DNA of 53,205 bases from Planctomycetota bacterium (GCA_022566315.1 JADFJC010000013.1:1-53205); one strand, 5' to 3'. Counted from the stretch's first letter, positions 33,553 to 42,549 are shown. A program made the numbers and translations. Notes: generated by a model not told the origin, from the letters alone.

Positions 33553-34944
33553 CTATAATGTCCATCCATCGCGATATTCGCTTCGGATGTATTTGTTGGC
33601 CTCAGGCAGATTGGTAATCTTCATTTTTGGGCCGTCATAATACAGCTTAATGCCCTTTTCATATAACTTCTGGCCCATCCGCAGGGCAATATTGCCTAAT
33701 AAAACCACTTCGGTCAGCGGCCCTGAGACATCGAAGTTGGAACCTGCCGGCGGACCGCCTTTACAGGCATCGAGCCACTCTTTATGATGACCGGGCGAAC
33801 GAGCAAGAATCTTCGGAGGCTTGCCGTATTCTTTGCTCCTTGATTCCGGCAGCAGTCTGTGGCCTAACATCTTGCCCTTATCACCCACAAACAGATTGTC
33901 ATCAGCACCGCCGAAACGTAAACCTTCCTTAAGCTCTTCCGGCCGGGCGGGCATCAGCCCACCGTCATACCAGGTCAGTTTCAGCGCCGGAAAATCGTAC
34001 CTTACCGGGAATTCATAACGGATGATAGATGCCAGAGGCGCGGTTTCAGAATTCACCCCACTGGAACAGGCATCGACGGACGTCGGATACCCTAATTTCA
34101 AAGCCCGAAAAATCGGAGCGAGCTGATGACAGCCTATATCGCCCAACACTCCCGTTCCGAAGTCCCACCAGCCCCGCCAGCTAAACGGCAGATAACAGGG
34201 ATGATAAGGCCGCTCCGGTGCCGGGCCAAGCCACAAATTCCAGTCGAGTGTGGGTGGTACATCATGTTTGTCCCTGGGCCGGTCAATACCCCGAGGCGAG
34301 ATTGGTCTGTTACACCAGGAATGAACCTCACGAACCGGACCGATTGCACCGTCCCAGATATATTCACATACCAGACGGGTTGATTCAGAGGCCTGACCCT
34401 GGTTGCCTAATTGGGTGGCCACTCCAGCTTCCCGGGCCGCCTCGGTAACCTTGCGGACCTCATATATCGAATGGGCTAAAGGTTTCTCGCAATAGACATG
34501 CTTGCCCATTTTGATTGCCATCATAGTAGCCACGGCGTGTACATGGTCCGGCGTAGCTACTACCACTGCGTCGATGTTCTTGTCCTCTTTGTCCAACATC
34601 CTGCGGAAATCGCGGTACTTTTTAGCGTTTGGATAACGTTTGAAAGTGCCCGCCGCACGTTTCTGGTCCACATCGCACAGAGCGACAATGTTTTCACTGC
34701 TGAGGGCTGCGAGGTCGCCGGCCCCTCGACCGCCTACGCCGATACCGGCTATATTGAGCTTCTCGCTCGGCGGGATATGACGTGCCCCTCCCAGAACAGA
34801 ACGAGGAACAATCGTGAACGCCGCCGCAGCCGCACCCGCACCCATAAAATCACGGCGAGACAATCCGGTCTTTCTGTCGGTCGCCCGGGACCTTTGCGCA
34901 GATTGCGTCTGCCGCCCTTTAGCAGTTACTTTATGGCCTTCCAT
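33553..34944 (-). CDS. Tat-exported Gfo/Idh/MocA oxidoreductase, SRRDFMG tandem paralogue 3
   Basis: A 463-residue paralogue with an extended, charged N-region (VTAKGRQTQSAQRSR) before the twin-arginine motif SRRDFMG (29-35). The Rossmann turn GIGVGGRGAGD and E153-K154-P155 are intact. WDFGTGVLGDIGCHQLAPIFRAL places the second-domain His, but the usual Asp-Pro after it is Ala-Pro. AGGAGGAA lies 7-8 bases before the ATG. It ends YRDGWTL like paralogue 1. It is most similar to paralogue 2 across LSSENIVALCDVD and TPDHVHAVA. Just upstream lies a decayed fragment of another copy. Confidence 0.88.
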   Translation of the reverse strand: MEGHKVTAKGRQTQSAQRSRATDRKTGLSRRDFMGAGAAAAAFTIVPRSVLGGARHIPPSEKLNIAGIGVGGRGAGDLAALSSENIVALCDVDQKRAAGTFKRYPNAKKYRDFRRMLDKEDKNIDAVVVATPDHVHAVATMMAIKMGKHVYCEKPLAHSIYEVRKVTEAAREAGVATQLGNQGQASESTRLVCEYIWDGAIGPVREVHSWCNRPISPRGIDRPRDKHDVPPTLDWNLWLGPAPERPYHPCYLPFSWRGWWDFGTGVLGDIGCHQLAPIFRALKLGYPTSVDACSSGVNSETAPLASIIRYEFPVRYDFPALKLTWYDGGLMPARPEELKEGLRFGGADDNLFVGDKGKMLGHRLLPESRSKEYGKPPKILARSPGHHKEWLDACKGGPPAGSNFDVSGPLTEVVLLGNIALRMGQKLYEKGIKLYYDGPKMKITNLPEANKYIRSEYRDGWTL

Positions 34945-35011
34945 AACAGCGTTCCTCCTGGATTAAGCCCATTTCTATTTTCACAGCGTGTTTGGCAAAC
35001 TCTCAGCAAAT

Positions 35012-35119
35012 TCAAGGGCCCGTTCTGCACTGCTTATCGAGCATCCGCCGTAAGGCGTCCCCAAGCGGATTGCGGAAGTCTTTCCACTTCCTCGCATTTG
35101 GGAAGCGTTTGAAGCCACA
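35012..35119 (-). pseudogene. Remnant of a further Gfo/Idh/MocA copy, split by a small repeat
   Basis: One minus-strand frame reads GFKRFPNARKWKDFR, then eight residues (NPLGDALR), then RMLDKQ. It matches the FKRYPNAKKYRDFRRMLDK block that is conserved in paralogues 1-3. The eight-residue insert corresponds to GGGGACGCCTTACGG-type sequence, a member of the CCTTACGG palindromic family. Stops flank the fragment on both sides and no start or other family motif remains. About 330 bp between two full paralogues contain only this scrap. Confidence 0.7.
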
Positions 35120-35275
35120 TGTTTCATTTGCACTCCATCATACTTTCGAGCAATGAGTTCCCGAAACCGCCGCACGGGAAGGAATAGTCAACGCCGGTCA
35201 CCTCGGGGCGAAATTGCCGGGATTCGCCGAAAACAGCCCAAAAACTAACAGAAAGCTCTATGTTTCGCGATTCAC

Positions 35276-36679
35276 CTATACCTTCATCTCCAGCGGTCCC
35301 CAACCCTTGCGGGGCTCGCGCCAGGCCAAGTCGTTGATCTTCGGGTCGCTGATGATCTTCCCAGCTTCGTTCAGCTCGATCTTCTTTCCCGCTCGGGCGC
35401 AGAGGTTGCCGAGCTGGATGTTTGCGGTCATGGGACCGGAGTAGCTGAAATTGGACTGACTGAACTCCCGCGGCTTCTCGCCCCGACAGGCCATAAAGAA
35501 CTCCTTGTGATGTCCGGGAGAGCGTTCGAGCAATTCTTTGGGACGGCCGAACTCTCTGCGCCTCGCTTCCGGGATCAGTAGCGGAGTACCCCAGTAATCA
35601 CCAATCACCAGCATTGTTCCCTTGGTGCCGACGACCAGATTTCCAGTTCTCGGCAGTTTGCGCCCGTCAACTTTGAGTCCCTCGGGATTCTCGGGCATGA
35701 AAGGCTTTCCGTCTTTATCCTTGCCCTCGTACCAGTAGGTGGTGAACCCGGGCTGGCCACCTTTTGCGCGGTAGGTGCTCTTGACCACCATCCCGGCCGG
35801 CCATTGATCCTTGACGGGGCCGGTCATGATGACCGGCTCAGCGGTGGCTGCGTAGCCTGGTTTCATGATCGCGTAGATTCCGTCGGTGGTATGACAGGCC
35901 ATATCACCCAGCGCCCCGGAGCCGAAATCGACAAAGCCGCGCCACTTGAACGAATGGTAGACGCCCTTCTTGTGAGGACGCATCGCGGCCGGCCCGATCC
36001 AAGCATCCCAGTCCAGCGTTTCCGGGATCGGGTCTGATCCCTCCGGTCGGTCACCGCCCTGGGGCCAGACTGGACGATTTGTCCAGGTGTGAAACTCCTT
36101 GATATCACCGACCGCGCCGGCCTTGACATATTCGTACGCACGCCGCCATCCATCACCGCCGTGGCCCTGGTTACCCATCTGGGTTACGACCTTGGGGTTC
36201 TTGGCGTAGGCTGCCGCCAGCAACTGCGCCTCGCGAACCGACCAGGTCAGCGGTTTCTCGGTGTAGCAGTGAATGCCCATGGAAACGGCGGTCATCGACG
36301 GAGCAAAATGGGAGTGGTCCGGAGTCGCCACGAAAACCACATCGATTTCCTTGGCGTGCTTCTCGAACACCTTCCGCCAATCCGTATACCCGGGCACCTT
36401 CTCCCAGCCTTTCTTGCCGTGGACGCCGCCCCACCGGGTTTTGTCAACCTCGGCGAAGGCGACACACTGAAGGCCTTCCCCATGGGATGCACCCGTATGG
36501 GCCCCGCCCCGTCCGCCCACAGCGATAAATCCCACCTGGAGTTTTTCGTTGAGTCCCTGGGCCCGGATGAGGCTCGGGAAACCAATAGAGCATGCGGCTG
36601 CAGCGGCGGCACCGCCCATAAAATCACGCCGAGATATTTTGCTGCTCTGCTGTTTGGTAGTTTTTTTCTGGTCTTTCAT
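35276..36679 (-). CDS. Tat-exported Gfo/Idh/MocA oxidoreductase, divergent SRRDFMG paralogue 4
   Basis: A 467-residue member sharing the signal SRRDFMG (16-22) with paralogues 1-3, but divergent after it. The Rossmann turn is FIAVGGRGGAH, and E141-K142-P143 is intact in YTEKPLTWS. VDFGSGALGDMACHTTDGIYAIM carries the second-domain Asp and His. GNQGHGGDGWRRAYEYVKAGAVGDIKEFHTWTNRPVWPQGG is the presumed sugar-facing loop. It ends PRKGWGPLEMKV instead of the short GW-L tail. AAGGAAT precedes the ATG, and a possible promoter lies about 60-90 bp upstream. The GC-rich codon use differs from its neighbours, suggesting separate acquisition. Confidence 0.87.
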   Translation of the reverse strand: MKDQKKTTKQQSSKISRRDFMGGAAAAAACSIGFPSLIRAQGLNEKLQVGFIAVGGRGGAHTGASHGEGLQCVAFAEVDKTRWGGVHGKKGWEKVPGYTDWRKVFEKHAKEIDVVFVATPDHSHFAPSMTAVSMGIHCYTEKPLTWSVREAQLLAAAYAKNPKVVTQMGNQGHGGDGWRRAYEYVKAGAVGDIKEFHTWTNRPVWPQGGDRPEGSDPIPETLDWDAWIGPAAMRPHKKGVYHSFKWRGFVDFGSGALGDMACHTTDGIYAIMKPGYAATAEPVIMTGPVKDQWPAGMVVKSTYRAKGGQPGFTTYWYEGKDKDGKPFMPENPEGLKVDGRKLPRTGNLVVGTKGTMLVIGDYWGTPLLIPEARRREFGRPKELLERSPGHHKEFFMACRGEKPREFSQSNFSYSGPMTANIQLGNLCARAGKKIELNEAGKIISDPKINDLAWREPRKGWGPLEMKV

Positions 36680-36740
36680 ATCAGTATTCCTTAATAAATT
36701 AACACCGTCATAAATTGTCTAAAATCACGTTGATAACAAA

Positions 36741-36769
36741 TATTTAAAATCGACACATAACAAGTTCAA
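36741..36769 (-). promoter_or_regulatory. Possible promoter upstream of the 35276-36679 gene
   Basis: On the minus strand TTGAAC (36764-36769) and TAAATA (36741-36746) are 17 bp apart, in an AT-rich gap of about 95 bp after the DUF1080 lipoprotein stop. Confidence 0.35.
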
Positions 36770-36773
36770 TCGG

Positions 36774-37856
36774 TTACAATTCAACTAACCAAATGTTACG
36801 GTACTGCACAGGATTGCCGTGGTCCTGCAGGTATATACCGCCGGGTTTGGTCACATCACTATCCAGCGCCCCGCCGGTCGGTCTTGGAAGACTTACGTTA
36901 TCATGTATCGTCACGCCGTTGTGAACAACCGTTACCTGGGCGTTTCTCCTGTTGGCACTGGGGGCGTAAAAAGTAATATCGTAAGTCTGCCACTGCGTCG
37001 GTGGCGCACACATATTTACAATAGGCGCCCCGATCTTATAGATTCCGCCGCATTCGTTGTCTTTGCCTTCAAGACCGTAGCTGTCAAGTACCTGCACCTC
37101 ATATCGCTCCTGCAGATAAACCCCGCTGTTGCCGCGTCCCTGACCGCGCGCATCGGGCATAAACGGCGTGCGAAATTCCAGATGCAGTTTGAAACCGGTG
37201 AACTTCTTTTTGGTTACGATTGAACCGGTACCCTTCTTGACTTCCATCGCACCGCCCTTGAGCAGTTTCCACTGCACCGAATCGGCACCTGGTTTTTTCT
37301 TTGCATGCTTCCATTGTTTAAAGTTTTTGCCGTTGAACAGCACAATCGCACCGGCCGGAGGCTCGGCCCCCAATGTAGGCGATACCCGAATCGCCCTTTC
37401 CATCACAAAGCTGCCGGTTGCGTCTCCCTTGAAACTGCCGCTGAACTTGCCATCTTTAATAACAGCCTGGACCTGAAACTCAGTATATCCGGCCTGGCCC
37501 GGCCCTGCAAAGCGCACCGCAGCACCATCTTGCACGCCTTCAAGCACCGCCACCGGCTCCTCGCGTGTATCAAACTCTTCCAGTAAATTGGCCCTGTACT
37601 CGCCTTTACCCAAAGCTATCACCTGTGCAACCAACTGCCCCAAATCGCTTTCGTCTTCAAGTTTCCAGCTTCCCTGCCAGTCGCCCATTGCCGCATCGGC
37701 GCTCAGGATTGCCTTTCTCGCCTCAATGACAGGGTCTCCTCCCAGCGGGCCCGCACAAGAGGACAACAGCACAGACAAAATGAAGAGTGATACACACGTG
37801 ATAATTTTACGGCCGTTGATTAAAAAAACTGTACTACTTACTGCCTTCAAAAGCAT
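36774..37856 (-). CDS. DUF1080 lipoprotein with an extra N-terminal domain
   Basis: A 360-residue lipoprotein: hydrophobic segment 19-33 ends LSSC, with C34 the lipidated residue. Residues about 42-160 form a beta-rich domain I do not recognise (MGDWQGSWKLEDESDLGQLVAQVIALGKGEYRANLLEEF). Residues about 168-360 are a DUF1080 domain: IVLFNGKNFKQWKHA, GRGNSGVYLQERYEVQVLDSYGLEGKDNECGGIY, and the closing PVQYRNIWLVEL. The GNSGVYLQ-RYEVQVLDSYG block is nearly the same as in the 48017-49924 protein. AAGGAG precedes the ATG. It would sit on the periplasmic face of a membrane, able to act on products of the exported oxidoreductases. Confidence 0.87.
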   Translation of the reverse strand: MLLKAVSSTVFLINGRKIITCVSLFILSVLLSSCAGPLGGDPVIEARKAILSADAAMGDWQGSWKLEDESDLGQLVAQVIALGKGEYRANLLEEFDTREEPVAVLEGVQDGAAVRFAGPGQAGYTEFQVQAVIKDGKFSGSFKGDATGSFVMERAIRVSPTLGAEPPAGAIVLFNGKNFKQWKHAKKKPGADSVQWKLLKGGAMEVKKGTGSIVTKKKFTGFKLHLEFRTPFMPDARGQGRGNSGVYLQERYEVQVLDSYGLEGKDNECGGIYKIGAPIVNMCAPPTQWQTYDITFYAPSANRRNAQVTVVHNGVTIHDNVSLPRPTGGALDSDVTKPGGIYLQDHGNPVQYRNIWLVEL

Positions 37857-37908
37857 AATTTTCTCTCCTTCTAATTAGTATTAATTCGCGGTTAATTCTC
37901 TTTTTCGT

Positions 37909-39459
37909 TCAACCCTCCACTTGCTTCTTCAATCCTTCAATCCGATTTATCACTTCCTGCGCCTGCAGACACAACGAATCATTCTTCGAAGTTCTGACAA
38001 TCTTCTCTAATACATCCCTCGTTTGTTGAGGAAAGTTTTCGTAAATGTCCCCGGCTATTTTAACCACCGCAAATTCCGCTTCTCTGAATAAAGTCTTGTC
38101 CTGGAGGTAATCTGCTGACATTTGCAGCGCGCCAAGAGATTTCGTATTAGCCAGCCCTGAAAGCACTCTCCTTTTTTCAATCGCATCCGGCGCCAGAGTC
38201 ATTGCTTTCTTATACATTTCAATCGTCTCTTCGAGCGCTCTCTTATTATCAAGCCCAAGCAGGCGGACGAAACCCCGCAGCGCCAGTATCCGGTGTACTC
38301 TGTTCTCGGAACTCTGGGCTGCTTTCAGCAGGTCAACCGCCGGCTCAGAAGTAGGCCACTCTGCCAGTGCGCGAATAGCGGCTCCTCTGCTCTCAATGTC
38401 ATCGCTGTTCAGTGCTTTGTGAAGTTGTGGCAATGCGCTGCTGTCGCCTATTTTACCTAATACGCTCAGCAGAGAGCATTGCTTTTTGACGTCCTTAACA
38501 GAAGGCAGCACTGCTAACACCGCTTCGGCCTGCCGGCTCTTGTCCTCGATTTTATGGGCAACGACGGCTACCATTTTCTGGGCCTCATTGGCCTCGGATG
38601 AGCTTCGCAGGTTCAACAGAAGCTCGACCAGCGCCGGCAAATGCTCCGGGCCGGCAACAATCTTTAATACCTTGAACGACTCGACTCGAACTTTCCGGTT
38701 CGAATCCTTTGCGGTCTTTAGCAAAACACTCACGCCTGCGGAGATATTGCGCTCGCCTGCGCTCTTAATCAGTTCAACCTTCGTCTTCGGCTCTGCCTTT
38801 GGAATGCTCATCAAGATTGTTCCATCAACTGTTTGCATTCCCACCGTAATTGCCTGTTCAACCTTCGGGCCGCGCAAACGATACAGACTCTCGCGAGCGG
38901 CTTTTTGTTCGGCGCCTCTGGCCGCCGCCGCCGTCTGTGCCAATAAGCCAACGCTCGATGAATCACCTAATTGCCCCACTGCCTTCAAAGCTGCAATCCG
39001 AACGGATTGGTCCTTGGACTTTACTGCGGTAACAACCGCCGGCAAAGCAACGGCGTCCCCGCGGTCGCCCAGGGCGGACAACAGTTGCACCTGACTGGCA
39101 GCCGAAAGATTCGGCAGCTCTTTGGCCAAAGCTTTTGTTACCTCTGTCCCGGGCATCTCTTTTACCATTGCTATGGCAACCGCCTGCATCTCCTGGTCGC
39201 CGCTTTTGAGAATATCCAGGATTATCCCGATACCATCATCCTGCTGCCCGAAAGCTGTGGGGCAAACAGCACAAAAACACACTAACAAAAGCCGTAGGGT
39301 GGGCTTTAGCCCACCGAGACGAAGTTGGTGGGGGCAATACCGTAAGGCATCCCATAGGGAGCCCCACCCTACAAGATTGCTAACTTCTGACTTCTGTCTT
39401 CTGTCTTCTGACTTCTGACCTCTGTCTTCTGACTTCTGACCTGTACGATTGATTTTCAT
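37909..39459 (-). CDS. Secreted HEAT-repeat protein with repeat-derived N-terminus
   Basis: A 516-residue protein. From about residue 75 it is a string of HEAT-like helical pairs (QLLSALGDRGDAVALPAVVTAV, RIAALKAVGQLGDSSSVGLL, SLLSVLGKIGDSSALPQLHKAL), a scaffold for protein contacts with no enzyme motif. The first 70 residues come from repeats: residues about 8-25 (QKSEDRGQKSEDRRQKSEV) from a 7-bp array, about 26-56 from a palindromic element, then LLLVCFCAVCPTAFGQ, which looks like the original signal core ending near residue 71. AGAGG lies before the ATG. It is 9 bp from the ThuA-HEAT gene, so both are probably co-transcribed. Confidence 0.8.
   Translation of the reverse strand: MKINRTGQKSEDRGQKSEDRRQKSEVSNLVGWGSLWDALRYCPHQLRLGGLKPTLRLLLVCFCAVCPTAFGQQDDGIGIILDILKSGDQEMQAVAIAMVKEMPGTEVTKALAKELPNLSAASQVQLLSALGDRGDAVALPAVVTAVKSKDQSVRIAALKAVGQLGDSSSVGLLAQTAAAARGAEQKAARESLYRLRGPKVEQAITVGMQTVDGTILMSIPKAEPKTKVELIKSAGERNISAGVSVLLKTAKDSNRKVRVESFKVLKIVAGPEHLPALVELLLNLRSSSEANEAQKMVAVVAHKIEDKSRQAEAVLAVLPSVKDVKKQCSLLSVLGKIGDSSALPQLHKALNSDDIESRGAAIRALAEWPTSEPAVDLLKAAQSSENRVHRILALRGFVRLLGLDNKRALEETIEMYKKAMTLAPDAIEKRRVLSGLANTKSLGALQMSADYLQDKTLFREAEFAVVKIAGDIYENFPQQTRDVLEKIVRTSKNDSLCLQAQEVINRIEGLKKQVEG
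39294..39372. repeat. 79-bp palindromic element with GTAGGGTGGG ends inside a gene
   Basis: GTAGGGTGGG (39294-39303) and CCCACCCTAC (39363-39372) are perfect 10-bp inverted ends. Inside are a GGGCTTTAGCCC hairpin and a TCCCTATGGGATGCCTTACG unit (reverse strand) of the CCTTACGG family. It is translated as part of the HEAT protein's leader. Confidence 0.8.
39384..39441. repeat. 7-bp-period array within the HEAT-protein leader
   Basis: CTTCTGA, CTTCTGT and CCTCTGT units repeat about eight times with a 7-bp period immediately after the start codon region of the 37909-39459 gene. On the coding strand they give QKSEDRG heptads. Confidence 0.88.
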
Positions 39460-39468
39460 TTTGCCTCT

Positions 39469-41109
39469 TTACCTTTTCGCTGCGCTAATCATACCTCGCA
39501 GTGCAGCTTCACGTATCGGCTTGGGCATATCACCTTTCTGAAGCTCTTTATAAATAGCTAAAGCCTTGGTTTTATTGCCCTCGGCCGCAAGCTGGTCGGC
39601 GCACCTCAAATAAGAATCCAGAACCAGCATTCGCAATTTGCCGCTTGTTTTGTCCTTTGCTGCTGCCAGCGCTTCGGTGGCCCTGGAATCAGCTATATGG
39701 CCAAGGGCAGCAGCAGCGGCGGCAGCTACCGTTTTGTCTGAATTGCCAACAAGTCTGCCCAGAACACGAACCGCTTTTTTGTCACGGCGCTGACCTAATG
39801 AGTTGATTATACCGACTTTCGGCTTGCCCTTTGCTTGCCTTAAAGCCCTTCGCAATGCATCATTGACTGCCGTACCAGGTATCCGCTCCAGAGCATACCT
39901 TGCCATATCTGACGTTTCCTCACCGGTCAGCATTTTAGCCAGAACCGGCACGGACTGGTCGCTGCCGATGATGCTCAATTCCCTGCATACATACTGCTTG
40001 CCGGCCCGCGTTGCATCCGAGGCGAGAACACCTAACAGACTTTTCTCAATCTTTTTTAGCTCCGAGGGTGAACTGTGTGCCTGTTTTATAATATCGCTCA
40101 TTTTGGTCAGTGCCAAACGGCTTTGACCCCAATCATAAGTCCTTATCTTTTCCAATAATTCCTCTAATGGCTCCATTTCTGTTCCCTTTCCTGAACTAAC
40201 AATAGGTTTCGGTTTTGTATCAACTTTATAGTCACCAAATGCAAATTGAATACCGTCCAGATAATGCCGCAATACCGCCGGGTTCCAGAAGATATGGTCG
40301 TTGTGTCCCAATGAGCAGTAGAATATACGTCCTTTACCACACCTCTTGACCCAACTGATACCGGTATCGGCATCCGCGGGCTTGGACGCCTTGGCTTTTG
40401 TCGTCGGGTCACTCATATCCAGACTCATCAGAACAAGCTGCTTGTCCCGTGAATACAGTGGCGGGTCGGTTCGATAAATCTCGTCATTTATCTTAAATCC
40501 CTTACCCTTGAAGGCCTTCATCAGCGGATGGTCTGGCTCATCAATCTTAATCGCCCACGTTCCGCCGGAACCCCAGGGATGGCCGGTGAATTTTCCGCCC
40601 ATCATTTCCCTTGCTTCCGGCCATTGGTTAAAATTATCCGTCGCAGCGTGGATACCTACTATGCCTTTTCCGCTCTTGACGAAATCCATCAGGGCCTTGC
40701 ACCGCTCAGGGTTCTCTTTGGGGTCAAACTTCAGGCCCGTCGTATTGTTCAGGCACACTGCGTCAAACTGCTTGAGCTTCTCGGCCGTGAACACCGAATA
40801 GTCGTCGGTGATGACAACATCGTATGCCCCGGTTCTTTCGCCCATAAGTTCTAAGGCTTTGTTGCCCACGGGAATCGATTTGTGGAAAAATCCTTCACAC
40901 CGCCAGAAAACCAGCAGTTTTCGAGGCCTTCTCGTCCTGACGGTCGCCCTTCGCGGCACTGCCTTTTCTATTTTTTGCACTTCTTCAGCCGTTACCTCCC
41001 GCAGCTTCGCCGGCGAAGCCGCCTGCAAAGTGCTCATCCCGATACCCATCGGGAACAAACACCACAGCCCCAAAAGTACAATGCCAATCAGTTTTCGCAT
41101 CTTATTCAT
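39469..41109 (-). CDS. Secreted ThuA - HEAT-repeat fusion protein
   Basis: A signal peptide (ending STLQAASP) precedes a ThuA domain (about 60-300) and a HEAT-repeat region (about 310-546). ThuA motifs are PRKLLVFWRCEGFFHKSIPVG, YSVFTAEKLKQFDAVCLNNTTG, GIVGIHAATDNF, GKFTGHPWGSGGTWAIK and RIFYCSLGHNDHIFWNP. The HEAT part has LLGVLASDATRAGKQYVCRELSIIGSDQSVPVLAKML and later helical pairs with AAAAAALGHIADSRATEALA. The start at 41109 is chosen because AAAGGA directly abuts the earlier ATG at 41115. ThuA occurs near trehalose and sugar oxidation genes; its reaction is unclear. The fusion with the same helical scaffold used by the next gene suggests a shared complex. Confidence 0.82.
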   Translation of the reverse strand: MNKMRKLIGIVLLGLWCLFPMGIGMSTLQAASPAKLREVTAEEVQKIEKAVPRRATVRTRRPRKLLVFWRCEGFFHKSIPVGNKALELMGERTGAYDVVITDDYSVFTAEKLKQFDAVCLNNTTGLKFDPKENPERCKALMDFVKSGKGIVGIHAATDNFNQWPEAREMMGGKFTGHPWGSGGTWAIKIDEPDHPLMKAFKGKGFKINDEIYRTDPPLYSRDKQLVLMSLDMSDPTTKAKASKPADADTGISWVKRCGKGRIFYCSLGHNDHIFWNPAVLRHYLDGIQFAFGDYKVDTKPKPIVSSGKGTEMEPLEELLEKIRTYDWGQSRLALTKMSDIIKQAHSSPSELKKIEKSLLGVLASDATRAGKQYVCRELSIIGSDQSVPVLAKMLTGEETSDMARYALERIPGTAVNDALRRALRQAKGKPKVGIINSLGQRRDKKAVRVLGRLVGNSDKTVAAAAAAALGHIADSRATEALAAAKDKTSGKLRMLVLDSYLRCADQLAAEGNKTKALAIYKELQKGDMPKPIREAALRGMISAAKR

Positions 41110-41198
41110 TTTCATTCCTTTCGTTTTTATCCAACACGCCTGTTAGCAGCGTGCTTTTCAGCATCTATTTCAGAAACGACAGCTCATTTTCAATTTTC

Positions 41199-41233
41199 AA
41201 TAGTCAATAGTAAATAATCAATAGTAAATTTCT
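41199..41233. repeat. AT-rich 7-bp-period array
   Basis: Units CAATAGT, CAATAGT, AAATAAT, CAATAGT and AAATTTC, five units of 7 bp, end at the stop of the 41232 oxidoreductase. Sequence differs from the TCTGACC arrays but the period is the same. Confidence 0.7.
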
Positions 41234-42530
41234 AAAGGTGCCACGGGCTGCGCATTGGCCGCGAAAGCAGTCGGCCGACTCCGGCATCGCCAATAAGAAC
41301 TTCATTTTTGGGGTCCCACCTCAACGGCCGGCCAAGCTTGTACGCTATATTCCCTAAATGACAAACGCTTACCGAACGGCACCCGGTCTCAATATCACAA
41401 ATCGGTCTGCTGCGCTTGCGGATAGCATCCAGCCAATCGACATAATGGTTCCTGCTTTCGTAAAGGTGTATTTCATTGGGGCCGATTTGCTGGTTCTTCA
41501 GATTCTCAGGCCAGGTACGAATATGTCCACGATTAACCTCGACTTTGCCTTTAGTGCCGGTAAACAAAACACCGTTGGCCTTATCGCGTGTCATCGTAAC
41601 ACCGCTGGCATATTTATAGGTAAGTACCTTGTAATCCTCACCGTCGGGAGGGATGATTTCAACCGGGCCGCTGTTGTCCATACCCATACCCCACTGGGCG
41701 ATGTCGAAGTGGTGTGCGCCCCAGTCGGTCATCCCGCCGCCGCCAAAGCTGCTGTGATGGCGCCAATTAGGAAAGCCGTCCCAGCTTAGATGCGGCGACA
41801 GATCCGAGTGGTAAGGCCTCCACAACGCCGGGCCCAACCACATATCCCAATCCAGATAATCCGGTACCAGCTCTGCCGGTAGTGGTTTATCCTGGGGCGG
41901 ACCACCAACGCCAACGGTTACGTGTTGTAAATCTCCTATGTAACCGTTGAGGACCAGCTCGCACCCTAAGCGGAAATGCCAGTCCGAGCGCTGCATGCTG
42001 CCGGTCTGGAATACCCGTCCGTAACGTCTGACCGCATTGATCATAGCCCTGGCCTCAACGATAGTCTGAGAGAGCGGCTTCTCGCAGTAAATATCCTTGC
42101 CGGCCATAGCAGACTGGATGACCGTAATGGCGTGCCAGTGGTCAGGCGTGGAAATTACCACTGCGTCAATATCATCTCTGGCAAGCAACTCGCGAAAATC
42201 TCCGTAGGTGTCACAGCCTTTGTATGTGCCGCCGCTCTTATTGGCATAGTGGTCTTCGACTATTCTTTTCCCACGCGCCAGCTTGAGTTTATCGACGTCG
42301 CAGGCAGCCAGAACGTGTGTGCCTGGCGAATTCAGAAAAGACCGCATCAGATGTTTACTCTGCTTGCCCGTGGCGATAAAGCCCAACGTAATCCGCTCAC
42401 TCGGCGCAACATCACCGGCTTTGCCCAAAGCAGACGCCGGTACAATATGTGGAAAACTTATAACCGCCGCTGCTGTACCGGCTGCTCTCTTGATAAACTG
42501 ACGCCGATTAAGCTCTTTATTCCTTATCAT
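41232..42530 (-). CDS. Tat-exported Gfo/Idh/MocA oxidoreductase, MRSPWHL tandem paralogue A
   Basis: A 432-residue protein from the start at 42530. The twin-arginine signal is NRRQFIK (8-14). The Rossmann turn is atypical, LGFIATGKQSKH instead of GxGxxG, while E150-K151-P152 is intact in YCEKPLSQT. WGAHHFDIAQWGMG gives the second-domain His and Asp. It ends LSRPMRSPWHL, a tail shared with the two following paralogues and distinct from the GW-L tail of the SRRDFMG set. No clear Shine-Dalgarno precedes the chosen ATG. The altered glycine motif may weaken or change nucleotide binding. Confidence 0.86.
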   Translation of the reverse strand: MIRNKELNRRQFIKRAAGTAAAVISFPHIVPASALGKAGDVAPSERITLGFIATGKQSKHLMRSFLNSPGTHVLAACDVDKLKLARGKRIVEDHYANKSGGTYKGCDTYGDFRELLARDDIDAVVISTPDHWHAITVIQSAMAGKDIYCEKPLSQTIVEARAMINAVRRYGRVFQTGSMQRSDWHFRLGCELVLNGYIGDLQHVTVGVGGPPQDKPLPAELVPDYLDWDMWLGPALWRPYHSDLSPHLSWDGFPNWRHHSSFGGGGMTDWGAHHFDIAQWGMGMDNSGPVEIIPPDGEDYKVLTYKYASGVTMTRDKANGVLFTGTKGKVEVNRGHIRTWPENLKNQQIGPNEIHLYESRNHYVDWLDAIRKRSRPICDIETGCRSVSVCHLGNIAYKLGRPLRWDPKNEVLIGDAGVGRLLSRPMRSPWHL

Positions 42531-42549
42531 AAAAAAACCCTTCTGCCTC

